DNA of 64,000 nucleotides from Hirudo medicinalis (Eukaryota > Annelida > Clitellata > Hirudinida > Hirudinidae): assembly GCA_011800805.1 (NCBI GenBank), contig MPNW01000147.1, positions 5,001 to 69,000 of the forward strand, given 5' to 3'. The translations under genes were made by a program, and so were the position numbers. This document shows, piece after piece, positions 39,411 to 51,764 of the stretch; position 1 is the stretch's first letter, and each line of letters begins with the position of its first letter. The notes under the pieces were generated by a model. That model was not told the DNA's origin, ran no database searches, and worked only from the letters and a program-made list of their open reading frames with translations.

Positions 39411-40568
39411 CAGAAGATTCTGATGGGTGTTTAAAATGCATTGTGAGGTACTGGTTATGAATATGTACATAAAAAAATACCCATCACCCACAGTTCTTGA
39501 GAAATTTAGGTAATTCACTTTCAAATTAATAAGTTATATAATGAGTACTTATTTTCATTCATTTTCATCCTAAGGCATTTTATTTTAACAAATCCATTGA
39601 CTCATTCTTTGGACATGTCTATATATGATATAATACTGTTATTTTTTTGATTGGTCAATTCTGTCACGTGTAAACTATGCAAAGGCTTGAGATCGCTCAC
39701 TCCAATTACTAAATTCATAGACTAAAAACACGTTGTTGTAGTGTATATTTTGTAAATATACTAATTTTATGGCAAACAATGTTTAGAAAGTGTTTAACTG
39801 ATTCATTCGTATTCATTCCGTTTTATTTGTGGTGAATTCACATTAAAATGCTCAGAGTGAAGAACCAACAACTTTGATTAAAAAAAAAAGGCTTACCATT
39901 TGTATTTTGGTGTAAAAGTTGGAGAACATGTCAAAACATGGGCTCCGCATAAGTGTTGTACTCACTGAGGCCGTTATTTCCGTTGGCTTAAAGGTGCACA
40001 TTCATCAATGCCTTTTGCAATACCAATGGTTTGGAGAGAATAAAAAGATCATTCAACTGATTGTTATTTTGCATGACTCAAATATCAGGTTTTTCATCAA
40101 AATTGAACCATTGCATAAAGTATCCTAATTTACCTTCAGCAATTAAAGCCGTACCTCATGATGGCATTTTACCAATACCTAAATCACCGGGTAATTGGAG
40201 TTTGGAAAAATCTGAAGAATCTTCGAATGATGATTTGCCTTCTTGTTCTCATAAAGATACAAATTATTTAGAGTCTTCATTAGTTCATAAGAATTCTCAA
40301 GAGAGCTTAATGATCTTGCAAGAGATTTTTATTTTTCTAAAACAAAAGCTGAGATCTTGGGTTCAAGGTTTCAACAATGTAATCTTTTGCTGAAGAGTGT
40401 AAAAATATCATCTTTTCGATCAAAGTGTTATGTGAGAAATTTTTGACACTGATGCTGATCTTGTATTTTGTAACAACATTGGCCCGTTGATGACCGAAGT
40501 GAGCATTGAATACAAACAGAAGAGAGGCTTTTGAACATCACATCATCATCATCCATCAGAATCTTCTG
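39411..40568 (+). pseudogene. Decayed copy of a widespread uncharacterised invertebrate repeat-gene family
   Basis: Coding relics begin about 39888: KAYHLYFGVKVGEHVKTWAP then HKCCTH, stop, GRYFRWLKGAHSSMPFAIPM then VWRE, stop, KDHSTDCYF. After a frameshift they continue CMTQISGFSSK and YPNLPSAIKAVPHDGILPIP, and after another shift NDLARDFYFSKTKAEILGSR then FQQCNLLLKSVKIS. I recognise this order (KTWAPHxCC, MPFAxPMVWRE, CYFC, YPNLPSAxxPVPH, L-DLSK..AELLGSRLQ..NLL) from a recurrent uncharacterised family in many invertebrate genomes, which I cannot name further. Cys pairs suggest metal binding. At least two stops and two frameshifts disable it. An 18/19-bp inverted repeat (39411-39429 and 40550-40568) brackets the region. 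Confidence 0.7.
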
Positions 40569-40918
40569 GAGAAAAAGAGTTTTTTTATTCCACGAACTAA
40601 ATAATTTTAATAATTATTAATAAAAAAAAACCTTGTTTTGACGTTTTTTGTTTTTATGAACAATTGGAGGGTGATTTAAAATAAAACAATATCGTATTTA
40701 GAAGCAGCACATCTGAATTTACAATGATCAGCCATTTTAATGTTTTGGCAAAAAACAAAAAAAATTTGTTGTCCGGTATTATCCAATATAATGTAATTTA
40801 AAATTTAATTTTGATTAATTGAATGAATTAAATTTTGTCTTAATGAATTAATTAGAATTAATGAAATTATCAGACATCATCATTTCTTGTCACCTCAACC
40901 AATGCCAGCATCTTTAGA

Positions 40919-42416
40919 CAGGGGCTGATCCAGAACACTTTGGCGGGGGGCCACACACATGAACCTAGACCCTTTAGGGTCACCCCTAAATATTGCTTGC
41001 TGATGCAAATATAAGCCGGCGGATATTTTGTAGCCATTTTGCTTATTATTGTACTTTTGAACCTTTAAAAAATTAATTTAAAAAATTCAAATTTATTAAA
41101 AGTAAAAGTTTTATAAAAAGGCAAGACGATGTGGACCAAATCTACCAAAATTGTCAACTATTGTCTCTGCTGGTATTTCAATATCTTGATTTATTTTCTT
41201 AAGAGATAGCCTATTTAGTCTGTCAGCTGTTATCGTAGATCGAAGATAAGTTTTTAACCTTTTGAGAGTCGAAAACTTTAATCGCTAGCTGTTGTGGATG
41301 GTCGTTAGCCAAAATGAATAAAATCATTCTAACATTTGGGTATAAATCATTGTCTGCCCAATGTAGAGAATTTACAAAATTTGATATTGTTCCCCAACAT
41401 CTCCATCTTCATGCCATTTTACCCACCATCGCTCATACTCTGATTGTAAGCCATGTGTCGATGGCAAGTCTGGAAAAGCGTCTGCAATCCTCCTCAGCTG
41501 ATCACTGGACAATGCTTCCGGATTTTTCAACATAACAGATGGCACCAACTTAGAGGCCAATGCAATGTCACTGTGTCTTGGACTAAAGCGCTCTTCAAGT
41601 CCCTGGATCATATTATCAAGAAATGGTATGAAGACGGATTGTCGGTAATAAACAACTGGATCGTTGGTTGATATGTTGGTCCTCATGGTTTGCCTTCCAC
41701 ATGTTCTTGAAACAGATGGTTCGGTGCCTGAGATGCTTGCTACTTTCACAATGTTATAATAAACTTCTTTAAACCGTTTATCTACATTGACTCGAACGTC
41801 ATTCAATGTGGCTTGAGTTGTTTTAACTTTATGCATTGCTTGGCATAAATCTAATCCTGACTTTTGTAGCATCAAACTGAGTGGCTTGGTGTAATGAAGT
41901 ACAAACTCGGCACTCATCAGAGCTGCAAGAAATGAAAATTTACTCACAGCTGCTAGGAGTTCAGTTGCACTTGATCCAGTCTTGCCATCATATGAAATTG
42001 AGATCTTTTCTAGAGCCTGTATTACAGCATCATATAGTTCTATAAGAACTACAAGTGCATCACATTGCTCTATCCATCTTGTCTGGCAGTGTTGTCTCAA
42101 TTTTGTCCTATTGCTATCCGGTGTACTCTCTCTAATAGCATCTTGAAGAAATGCCATTCGTTTTGGAGAATCACTGAAAAATACTGCCACATCCTGCGCT
42201 ATTCCAAACATGTTCCGTATTTCTGCAGGCTGGTGTAGTATAGCCGGTTTGAATCTCTCTATTGAGACAGTGTCACTATGTTAGTTCTTGTTGATTACAA
42301 AATACTAATATTTTCATCCAAAATCGTAAATTATTGAAATAAAGTAGATTTTTCTTAGACTTTAAAAATCTCGGGGAGGGCCATGCCTCCCCTCCCCCCC
42401 CCTAAATCCGCCACTG
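40919..42416 (-). mobile_element. Decayed hAT DNA transposon, about 1.5 kb
   Basis: Imperfect terminal repeats: CAGGGGCTGATCCAG at 40919 and, inverted, CAGTGGCGGATTTAG ending at 42416 (11 of 15 positions agree). Flanking 8-mers agree at only 5 of 8 positions, so the target duplication is eroded. It encloses the transposase relic at about 41120-42211. Confidence 0.65.
41120..42211 (-). pseudogene. hAT transposase relic (ZMYM-like type)
   Basis: Open from 42211 to 41372 (279 codons), carrying FGIAQDVAVFFSDSPKRM, LRQHCQTRWIEQCDAL, FVLHYTKPLSLMLQKSGLDL and VYYRQSVFIPFLDNMIQGLE. These are characteristic of the catalytic and helical part of hAT transposases related to ZMYM/52-kDa-repressor proteins. 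Beyond 41372 the C-terminal dimerisation block continues in other frames (ADNDLYPNVRMILFILAN, then KVKNLSSIYDNS and INQDIEIPAETIVDNFG) with two stops. The N-terminal zinc finger and first catalytic region are missing. Non-functional. Confidence 0.8.
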
Positions 42417-45358
42417 AATTTATAGTTTTCAAATCAGAACACTGCGATGCTTCAATCATACATTGTTCGACTCCTTCCGAGAACTTAATTCGACACGAAT
42501 TTGTGCTAAATTGGTTAAATATTCAGAAAAAATATTTACGTCTATTCATTTTCCAGCAGATATCATAATCAAAACCGCTTTACCGGGAGGCTGATAAGAA
42601 TAATTTACGACTGATTTGTTGCATCTCACGCATCTGAGCTTGAAAGCAGCCATTCTTGTTTTGGTGAACAAATTTAATTCTTCGTCTATTTTAATGTTTG
42701 TCTTGTTTTCAACTGTTCATACGAAACATTTAAAGTTTGTAACAACTGGTTTAATATTAAATACACTGGTAGTATAATAGTATTGTAGCAGTGAGCAGAT
42801 AATTGTATGACTGAAAATAGAATTGCATTACAACTAGTGTTATACATTACATTACAACAGTATTGTTGCAGAAAGTGGCACTACTTCCTTAATGCACTCA
42901 ATCCATCCTTTTATCGGATTTAAGGTGTCAATTGATTTGTTAATTCTTACAGGGAAATAATTATATTTAAGAGTTTGATGAAAGTTTATAAAAAACTAAA
43001 GCGTTCTAAATAACGTTTCAACAGATTTCAAAGGATTTCCTAGAAAATTTGAAATAAAAACATTCAACTAATGGATTTGTATTGCATTGTATTGTATTGT
43101 ATTGTATTGTATTGTATTGCATTGGATTGGATTATATTGGATTGCATTGTATTGGATTATATTGTATTGTCGACATTTTATTCCAAGTTGATCCATGGAC
43201 TTTGTACTGTTTGTAACAAAGAATTAGCAGGATTGGTTGTTTTGTAAAATCCAAATATTTCTTCACACATTCTTAAATTCTTTCAATTTTTTTCACAAGC
43301 ACATGACTCGACGGTAAGTGAAACGTTTCAATGTTCATCACCCAACATGGTTTGGAGAGCCTGGTTTCAGGTCTTTAAAAGTTCCTTTCACTTAAAAAGA
43401 ACTCATTTGTCTTGGAAAAGTTATTATTTTTGTTGCAGTGCTGAGAAATTATGGACTCCTTTCGTTATTTACTTTCTGCTTCAATGTGGCTTATGTTAAA
43501 GTGATGAATGATTATATAATGGATGATTGCATAATGGATGATGGAGTGTACGGGTGAATGAATTGGTATATATTGCTAGGTGGACGTTTGCTAGAAAAAG
43601 TTTCTAGAAAGATCCGATGTCGTCAACAAATTATCCGAGGGAGATATTCTGTGAAATTCGACACCGTTTGAGTGATGGGAATGGGCATTCTGAGATTCGT
43701 TTTCAAGGATGCCAAAGAATGGGCGGACTCGTAATTCTTGGCTACCTGTCGAGAAACAGGGATTTTCCATTAAACGGAGGGAATTTATGCGAATTGCAAA
43801 AACTGAATATGAACATAGTGCCTTCACGTGACTCGACTTGAAGGGGGCCATGTTAGCTGCACAACACTGATTTAGACCTTTCGGAACCAGCCCTGCCTTT
43901 CGTTGTTGGCGTTAAATTGGCTGCAAACCACAGACCGCATGAAGGGTGGAAGGATTGTGGAGGAGAGAAGACATCCGCTGCACATAAAATGATAAATAGG
44001 ACACCTCCCCTACACAGCGTATCCTTGAAATTAAGCTGTCCACATGAAGCAGTATTTCCTTGTTTTTATCTTCGAGGCAATAAAAATCCTGGGGGTTCTA
44101 TACATCATCGGATCATCTTAATCAATGTTTTGTTTCATTTATCAGATTTATTAATACTCGTAAATATTAAAATGGACGGAAAATAATGGAATCCTTATTT
44201 ATTCTTTCGACATCGTCGCAACATTACAACCAAACCTCTCTTAATTTACGACTGCATGTATTGGAATTATTCTCTCTCCACTGTTGTTGTCGTCTCAGTT
44301 GCTTCTCCATAATTTCATTGCGTTGCTTTAAACACAACATGCCTAAATCTCATAATTATAACCAATTTATGGTACAATGTTTTAATGATAAGTATAATAA
44401 TAATTACTAACAATTCCTCCCGTCATTATTTATCCAAATTTTTCTCCAGTCTGAGAACTTTGATTTTTTTCAGGCATCTTTCGTGAAGTTAATTTTTCAA
44501 AGTCACTTTTCGATCAATAAATAGATTTGAGTGAGAAAATAAAATGAAATAACTCTTTGGAATATCGAAAAGTCTGGCAGGGCAGATGGCATGACCGATT
44601 GGGTTTTATAATTGTCCTCAGCCTTCAAATAAGCTGGCCATGCATCCTTCCTGTCATGCATCAATCTTATCATTGTCGGGGGAGGGAGGCTATGAGCGAA
44701 AGGATACGTGCCTCTATAAAAGATGGAATCGCTTTGCTTAAAAACCGAAGAAGCCGCGTTTGGTTGCCATGGAGAGGCAAGCAGCCCGTGGAGAGGTAGG
44801 AGTGGTCAGTGAAGCGTGAAGGAATTCCATCATAAATTTGATTTTGCGCTGCAATGTACAACTGCACTGTTGCAAATCCACAGGGGATTTGCTTTAAACT
44901 GGGATTGAAATATCAAGATCTTGTTAAAGATTTATCCGTTCAAGATCAACTTTCAGGTTTTCAGAAATCCATGAACCTTCGTCAATGAGGAGGATAAAAC
45001 ATTTTATAGACAGAAGTTGAGTTGATAACTAAATCATATTCGCCTTTTATTGAGGTAACATGTGAGCTAAAAAATTACATTGTAGATATAAATATCAATG
45101 AAGAAGTCATGAGAGACGAGAGGATTGCGGACAAAACTTGTAATTTGTTGAGAGGTTCAAACATACAGCTTTGGGATCAACTGATAGCCTGGTTGGAATT
45201 TCGGCCTGAACCTCATCAATCTAAAGCGAACATTTTTAGTCATTACTCATCCACCAATGCAAAACGTTAATCGCCAGGAAAAGATGAATTTGATTTATGT
45301 TCTGTTAATAACACAACATTTGCTCACAAAGAAATAAAAAAAAAATCTGAAATCTCCC
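42417..45358. other. Intergenic stretch
   Basis: No gene recognised. It contains a TATTG pentanucleotide array at 43079-43172. ORFs at 43591-44186 and 44557-44867 lack family features and I treat them as chance. Confidence 0.5.
43079..43172. repeat. (TATTG)n pentanucleotide repeat
   Basis: About 18 units of TATTG with GCATTG and GGATTG variants. Confidence 0.9.
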
Positions 45359-48300
45359 TCAAACGTCGAAGCTTTTGTTGGTTGAGGCCAGTTTCAACTC
45401 GGAGTCTTCCTCTGTGTTTGGACTGGTCAGTTGAGCCTGGTTAGGAGTCTGCCTGCGTTGGAAATCATCAACTAACAGTTGTCTTCCCCTCTTCTGAGGA
45501 CCTCCTTCTGAACGCTGAACAGGTGGACGATGATCGCGGAGGGGGTTATGAGATTCGTCGATGTGAAGAGTCGACGGTCGATTGGTAGGAGTTTGCTGCT
45601 TGTTGTTGTTGTTATTGTTATTGTTTTTGTTGCTGCTTTTCTGAAATTGAGCTAGTGAGCGACGGGAGGTCATGACGTGGCTTGGATCACATGTCAAGTT
45701 GAAATGCGTGCCGCAATAGCATTGTTGTTGTTGTTGTTGTTTTTGAGAAGTTGGACGCAACGTTGACAGGTTGTGTGTTTGATGGGTAGGTCGAATCTTT
45801 TGGATGTTTTTGAGTGTTTGAGAGGAGAGGGGAGTGTACATTGGGGGACATTTATGGGCAAAACTTGAAGTGGTGGAGGTGAAATAGTCGACTTTTGAGC
45901 TGCAATGAGAAGGAAGGAGTGAAAATGAAACTGTTTTTGTGGTGCTAGGAGAATAAGATATTTTAGCAGGTATGGCTTGAGTTGTTTGGGTTGCCTGTGG
46001 AGTACTTCCCGGTTGAAGGTCCTGATTTTTCCAGAAATTTCCTCTGGTTGGTGGAGGGGGTGGAGGAATCAATCTTTTGGCCTGCTCGACGTTCTGCCGC
46101 TCGGAGGGCTCAGTATGAACTTCGTCGCTAAAACAATCTTCTCTGTGGGAGTTGTGATTCCTGTTCCTCCACAGTTGGTTGCAGTGATCGTATGACTTGT
46201 TGACCTGGTGAAGGAGACCACACTGAGAACTCGTTCCCTTCTCAAGAGTGACTGTCCAGGGTGGCTTGAAGGGTTTCAAGAATTAAAATTAAATTTCGAT
46301 TCTATAAAATAGCAAAAGCACAGGGAAATATAAGAAACAAATGTTGCAAAAGATGGAAACACCTAAGCGTTGGGATTAGGTGCTGTTAAAAATGTCCGAA
46401 ACTCATTGTACTGCGTGAGAAACTGACAGTGGCTAATAGAGTTCGCCCGGAAAAAAATGGCGCATGTCAGACGGAAGTTTGCGGTGCTGATGTGACGTCA
46501 TTAGCAGGCACACATGGCAACAGCAGCGTGCAAGGAAAACAATTAAAGCTGGAGAAATTCGCAATTAATTCCTTTCCCCGAATCTACGTCTCCCGGTTCG
46601 ATCTGTCAACCGATGCCACCCAAAGATTCGTTGGTTCTCCTATGATGCAATCATCAGTTGATGAGGATGAATAATATCTTATTCACGAATAAACTGCTTT
46701 TGTGTAGCGCCCGTTTATTTACAAAAACTACTCAGCATCGACTCAGTAACTGTGCAATACCTTCCCAAATGATCCACCGATCGACATTAGCAGGGTTGCG
46801 TACATGACATTATTCGATAGTCACTGCGAGTGTAAATAATGCAATTGTCACACCTCCCAGCGTCAATTAGCGATGATGAGCCTTAATTAAAGCAAAAGTA
46901 ATTGCATCTTCCTGTGCAATGTCGGATGCTAATTACTTACAGCGCCTCGATAAATCACTGGGATTCTTCTTTGAATAATTCCTTCTTCAGGAGATGCATG
47001 AGGACTTGATAATAATTTTTTGAAGCTCCATAAATTTACAACGACTGCGTATCTCAGGGGCTGCATTGACTGACAAAAAGTTTATTACTGAGCAGTCATA
47101 AACGTCACGATGTCCGCTATAAACCGCAAATCTCATTAGACCCTGCCCTAGGCTGCGTACTTCGCATAATCTTTAACAAATGGAGGTTCGTCTTGAGATT
47201 TTTTCCGAATCGCAAGTACGCCTTTAATTGGGCATCGTGATTTGTTTCTTAATTTTATTTCTTCAATTTATTCCCACTGTTTTGCTCGCTAGATTTTAAA
47301 AACCTCTTTGAATAATTACACTATATAATAATTTGTAAATAATTATTTTTAATATTTGCACGAGTAGCATTTGAATTTGAGTTTTAACTGAAAATTCATT
47401 CTTTAAAGGTGATGCAAGATCAACTAATTAATCATTTTTTGCTTAAACATTAAAAAGGAAATCAACACAAATTTTTACGAAATAGTGATTATCAGGTTAA
47501 AAATTAACTACTTCATGTCACCTGTTTAATTTACACCTGGTATTTATTAATTAATCATTTAAAAATAATTACCTGAAGATCATCTGCAGCGATGGATTCC
47601 TTGAGATTCAACTCGCAGAATGGAATTTGCTCAGGAGTTGTCTTGACCTTCGATTGTTCTCGAGAGGTTTCTCCAGAGAGGGGCAGGGACTCCTCAGATT
47701 GGATCTGTTGCCGTCCCGCTTTACAAAGGTCTGCAACTCCGTCTACCAAAATTATTCCACCGTTGAGTTTATGCATTCTCTCCAATCTTCTCGACCTTTC
47801 TCGCCTCCTCAGGAGTGCAACAGCGAATATCACCGACAGCACAACCAGCACGCAGCCCCCAACAACGGCAACTATGAGATACAAAAGCAAATCGCTGAGA
47901 TTTCTAAATAACCCGGCACCCCCATGGAAGCGAAAAATGGAACGTTCCGACGTCAATCCATCGGAAAAGCCATCCGGAAGAGCCACGCTTGAATTGACGA
48001 CGATGTAAAGGTTGGCTGCGACAGCAGACGGAGTGGGATCGGATCTGGAAATTGGATTTCGAACGATAACGAGGCACTGGAAAATTTTGTCCAAATATTC
48101 GTCAGTCGAGCTCGTCAACGTTATTATCCCGAGATCTGGATCCATGCTGAATAGATTGGCCACTTCTCTTTTCAGATCAGACCCGAGGAAATTCTCAGCC
48201 TCGGAAACATCATTTGAGCCATTCAAGTGGAAGAAATTGAGAAAGTTGTCAACGTTCTGAGGATGTTTCATGCCTTCCAAGGAATCGTGCATTCCGATGA

Positions 48301-50031
48301 TAACGATGGAATGCACCAATCTATTGAATTCCAATGTGGCATCTAAATCGTGAGCTATTACCCTGGTAACTTGGCTGCCGGTTGGAAGTTCGCCTGGAAT
48401 GTGGACAGTTTCATTTCCAGGATGTGGATAAACTATGATCGGAGCATTGTCCTGCTTATCGAGGACCAATATGACAACATCTACAGTTCCTGTCATGTAA
48501 GCTGACTTGCGATCTTTGGCGGTAACTGTCAGACGATGACGACCAAGTTTTTCTCGATCGAGAACGTCTCTTGTTGATATGAGTCCGGTGAATGCGTCGA
48601 TGTAGAAAAGGTCGGTTGTATGATCTGAAAGTCAACAAAAATTAATTCCATGACATAATTTAGAAGCTCGTTAAAAGTAAAGACATTTTTAATTTAAGGA
48701 ACCTTTTGACGAAGCTTCGAGGGAGTATGAAAAGGAACTGTAAGCTGGCCCGTCCTTGTCGACGGCTGAAACAGCACCTACACTGGTCCCTTGAGGGAGG
48801 TTTTCGTATACGCTGAAAGTGTAATTGGACTCAAGGAAGGTTGGCTTCTCATCATCAACGTCCTCCACTATGACAACAACCAGTGCTGACCCGGTCTTTG
48901 GAGGAGTGCCTTTGTCCACTGCCAGTATCGGGAACTTGAAAGTGTCATATTTTTCTCGATCCACTGAATCAAGGGCACTCACGATTCCTGTCTGATCAAC
49001 GTGGAAAGTTACGGCCATGTTTCCAGGTATGGTGTAGGAAACCCTGCCTGAAGTACAGGTGAATTGAATATCAACTTCAATGTTTTGAACATTCGAACAA
49101 CAAACCATTCTCTCCAGAGTCGAGGTCAGAAGCTGAGACCCTCAGAATTGAGGTTCCAATGTCGTTGTTTTCAACGAGGAAGGCTTTGTACATCTGCACA
49201 CTGAACGTGGGAGCATTGTCGTTCAAGTCTCCGACGGTAACCTTAAAATGGAATTCTTTTAACTTAAAAGAATCCATTATTTCGAACAAAAAGTAGTTGG
49301 CTTTGAAAAATTTATTGAAAACTTTTAGAAAAAAATTTGATAAAAAATTTGAAAACGCATAGCAATCTCGCCTGAAGGAGAGTTTCAGACGTTTTTGGCT
49401 TCATCCCCGCGTCTTTGCATTGGACAAGGAGAGAGTAGGAAGATTGTTTCTCTCTGTCAAGAACGGCCGTGGTAACGATCTGGTACTCACCGATGAAGGA
49501 CTTTTGGATCAACACGAAGGGGGTGGTCGTGCTTCCGTAGACAGGACCTTCTCGCAGTACCAGAGAACAACTCACCTCCCCGTTGTTCTTGGCGTCTGAA
49601 TCAGAAGCTCTCACGTGCGCCACGAATGTCCCTTGTGGTGCATTTTCCACCACCGTCGCCAAAGTGGTGTCTACGCCGTTCAGGGTGTTGATGATGATGC
49701 GTGGCTTGTTGTCATTCACGTCTTCGATGTGGATCGTCAAAGAGGTTTCTGTGCCAATGGCGTCTGGACCACGATCTCGACCGACGACCACCAACTGTCG
49801 ATAATTAAATGTTATTTATTACCAGCCACTAAATTTAATGAATTAATATTAATGACATTATTTGATTAACTAATGATATTATTGTTTCTTCAATTTTTAA
49901 ATGTTTACAAGTAATTTGAACAACTTATTAACTTCCACAACTTATTGACAACTTAAATAATTTATTAACAAGCTATTTACAAGGTCGAAGTCTTTTGAGA
50001 ATCTGTAAAAATGTCATTGGTCATGGATGGA

Positions 50032-50123
<92 letters not shown>

Positions 50124-51764
50124 CAAAAACAATAATAACAATAACATTAATAACGACAATAATACTACTACTAATAATAACAACAACAACAACAACAATA
50201 ATAAAAATATTATTATAAACAACAAAAAAGCATAGGCGCCTAAATAATTCAGACACCAACCTGATGTATGGAAGATAGCTCACGATCGACGGGGTTCTTA
50301 AGGAATACTTCCCCTGTTAAATTGTTAATCCCAAACAAATGACCATGCACAGCCTGACTGTGAGGGGAGAGCGAATACTCCACTTGACCACTGAGACCCA
50401 AATCAAGGTCGACAGCATTGACTCTGATGAAGGTGGTGCCCACGTGCAGGTCTTCTGGAATGCTGGCCTCGTAATAAGGTCTCGTAAACTCGGGCTTGTT
50501 ATCGTTCGAGTCCAAGACGGATATTATGACCTGGATCCAAATTTATTGGCCATCTTTTTTCTTATCTTATCATCCCAATCATAAAACCAACTAATGAGGA
50601 TTCAACGAAGTCAACGTCACTTACCTCCAGCACACCTGGTTCTGGTCCTGAATCGTAAGCCAGCATCTGGAACCTAAAATCCGCTTGTGTTTCACGATCT
50701 AATTTTTCCATGACCACTAGAGACACCTCGTCTCCTTTTGGGTCGAATTTGGAATCAATCTTGAGACTGAACTGCCTCATCTCAGGATTCATGGCGTATC
50801 GCTGAATGCCATTGGATGGAGAGTCCCAGTCATGAGCCGTCGGCAGGCTGTAGAAGCTCGAAACGAGAACGGCCTCGTTGATTTTGAGATTAAAGACGGG
50901 CTCCTTAAAGATCGGCGGATTGTCATTAATGTCTAGGATTTCAACTACCACTTTGATCATGAGTATGTACTGGAGAGGCTGAACCGCAACGCTGAACTGG
51001 ACCTCACAGGTTGCTTTCTGTCGACACAGCTTTTCTGAGTCACGATCGATCCTCGACTTGACGGATATCATTCCAGTTCTCCGCGCGGAAAAGTGGAGTT
51101 GAAAGAATTTTATTTTCTACGTCGTGGTTTCATTTTGTTACGGGTCAACCATTATGCAAGTTTTTACATGATATCTCTAAATTAAAATAAGTAATTATTT
51201 TAAAAAGTAATTTTTAATAAAACATTCATAACAATGTAATACATTCATAACAATGTAATACATTCATAATAGTGTAATACATTCATAATAGTGTAATGAT
51301 GCATTCATAATAATAACAATTTCATACCTCTCGTCGAGATGGAAAAAGGCCACTGACTCGGCTACGAATCTGAATGTGATTTGTTTGATGACGTCATCGG
51401 AGTACGTGTTGTGCAGTTGTGTTTCGTGCATGAGGTTCCCAATTATCGTCCCATTCTCCAGTTCCTCGTGGAGTTGGAAGTTCACTTGCCTCGGACTGCT
51501 GCGTTGGACTCGGATCGGATGACGCAAGTCGGAAATGGTCTCCGTGGAACTGCGGATGGATGGGGGGCTTCTCTCTCCGCCCGTGTGGGGGTCCCTGTGA
51601 CGAAGGGCTTCGTTGGAAAGTTTGACGGATCGCAAAAGAAAGAAAGCATCTCCTCCTTCCATATCGTTGATTGTGTCGTTTTGGCGTGGATGGATGGACG
51701 AAGTGGTGGAGAAGTACAGGAGGGAAGTCATTTCCAGTAACATCCACGAGATGGCGCTAGACAT
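45359..51764 (-). CDS. Protocadherin, delta1-like, seven cadherin repeats
   Basis: Eight exons: 51328-51764, 50625-51078, 50261-50530, 49372-49794, 49106-49241, 48703-49047, 47573-48624, 45359-46264, joining in phase to about 1340 residues. A signal peptide (SWMLLEMTSLLYFS) precedes a Ser/Arg-rich linker. Cadherin repeats begin near residue 94, with calcium-site linkers LDINDNPPIF, LDSNDNKPEF, EDVNDNKPRI, GDLNDNAPTF, EDVDDEKPTF and the degenerate LDKQDNAPII. The seventh repeat is diverged. Transmembrane helix at about residues 934-960 (LLLYLIVAVVGGCVLVVLSV), then basic RRRERSRR. The tail is about 380 residues with polyPro, polyGln and polyAsn runs and a KTVSF motif. Role by family: calcium-dependent homophilic adhesion. 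The intron after 49372 needs a GC donor (CAG/GCGAGA); a GT alternative five codons on would insert ARLLC. The last exon acceptor (TTCAAG) is weak. Confidence 0.9.
46265..47572. other. Last intron of the protocadherin gene
   Basis: 1.3 kb without recognisable coding. A plus-strand frame at 46429-46674 has no family features. Confidence 0.6.
50031..50220. repeat. (AAT/AAC)n microsatellite in a protocadherin intron
   Basis: About 30 near-perfect AAT units followed by mixed AAC/AAT/ACT units. All frames through it are artificial poly-Asn, poly-Ile or poly-Leu. Confidence 0.95.
51223..51316. repeat. 19-bp tandem repeat, about 4 copies, protocadherin intron 1
   Basis: Unit ATTCATAACAATGTAATAC repeated with two variant copies (AATAGTG in place of AACAATG), directly 3' of exon 1's donor. 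Confidence 0.9.

Noticed and set aside
50011..50283. Poly-Asn, poly-Ile and poly-Leu frames
   Set aside because: Intronic AAT microsatellite of the protocadherin gene.
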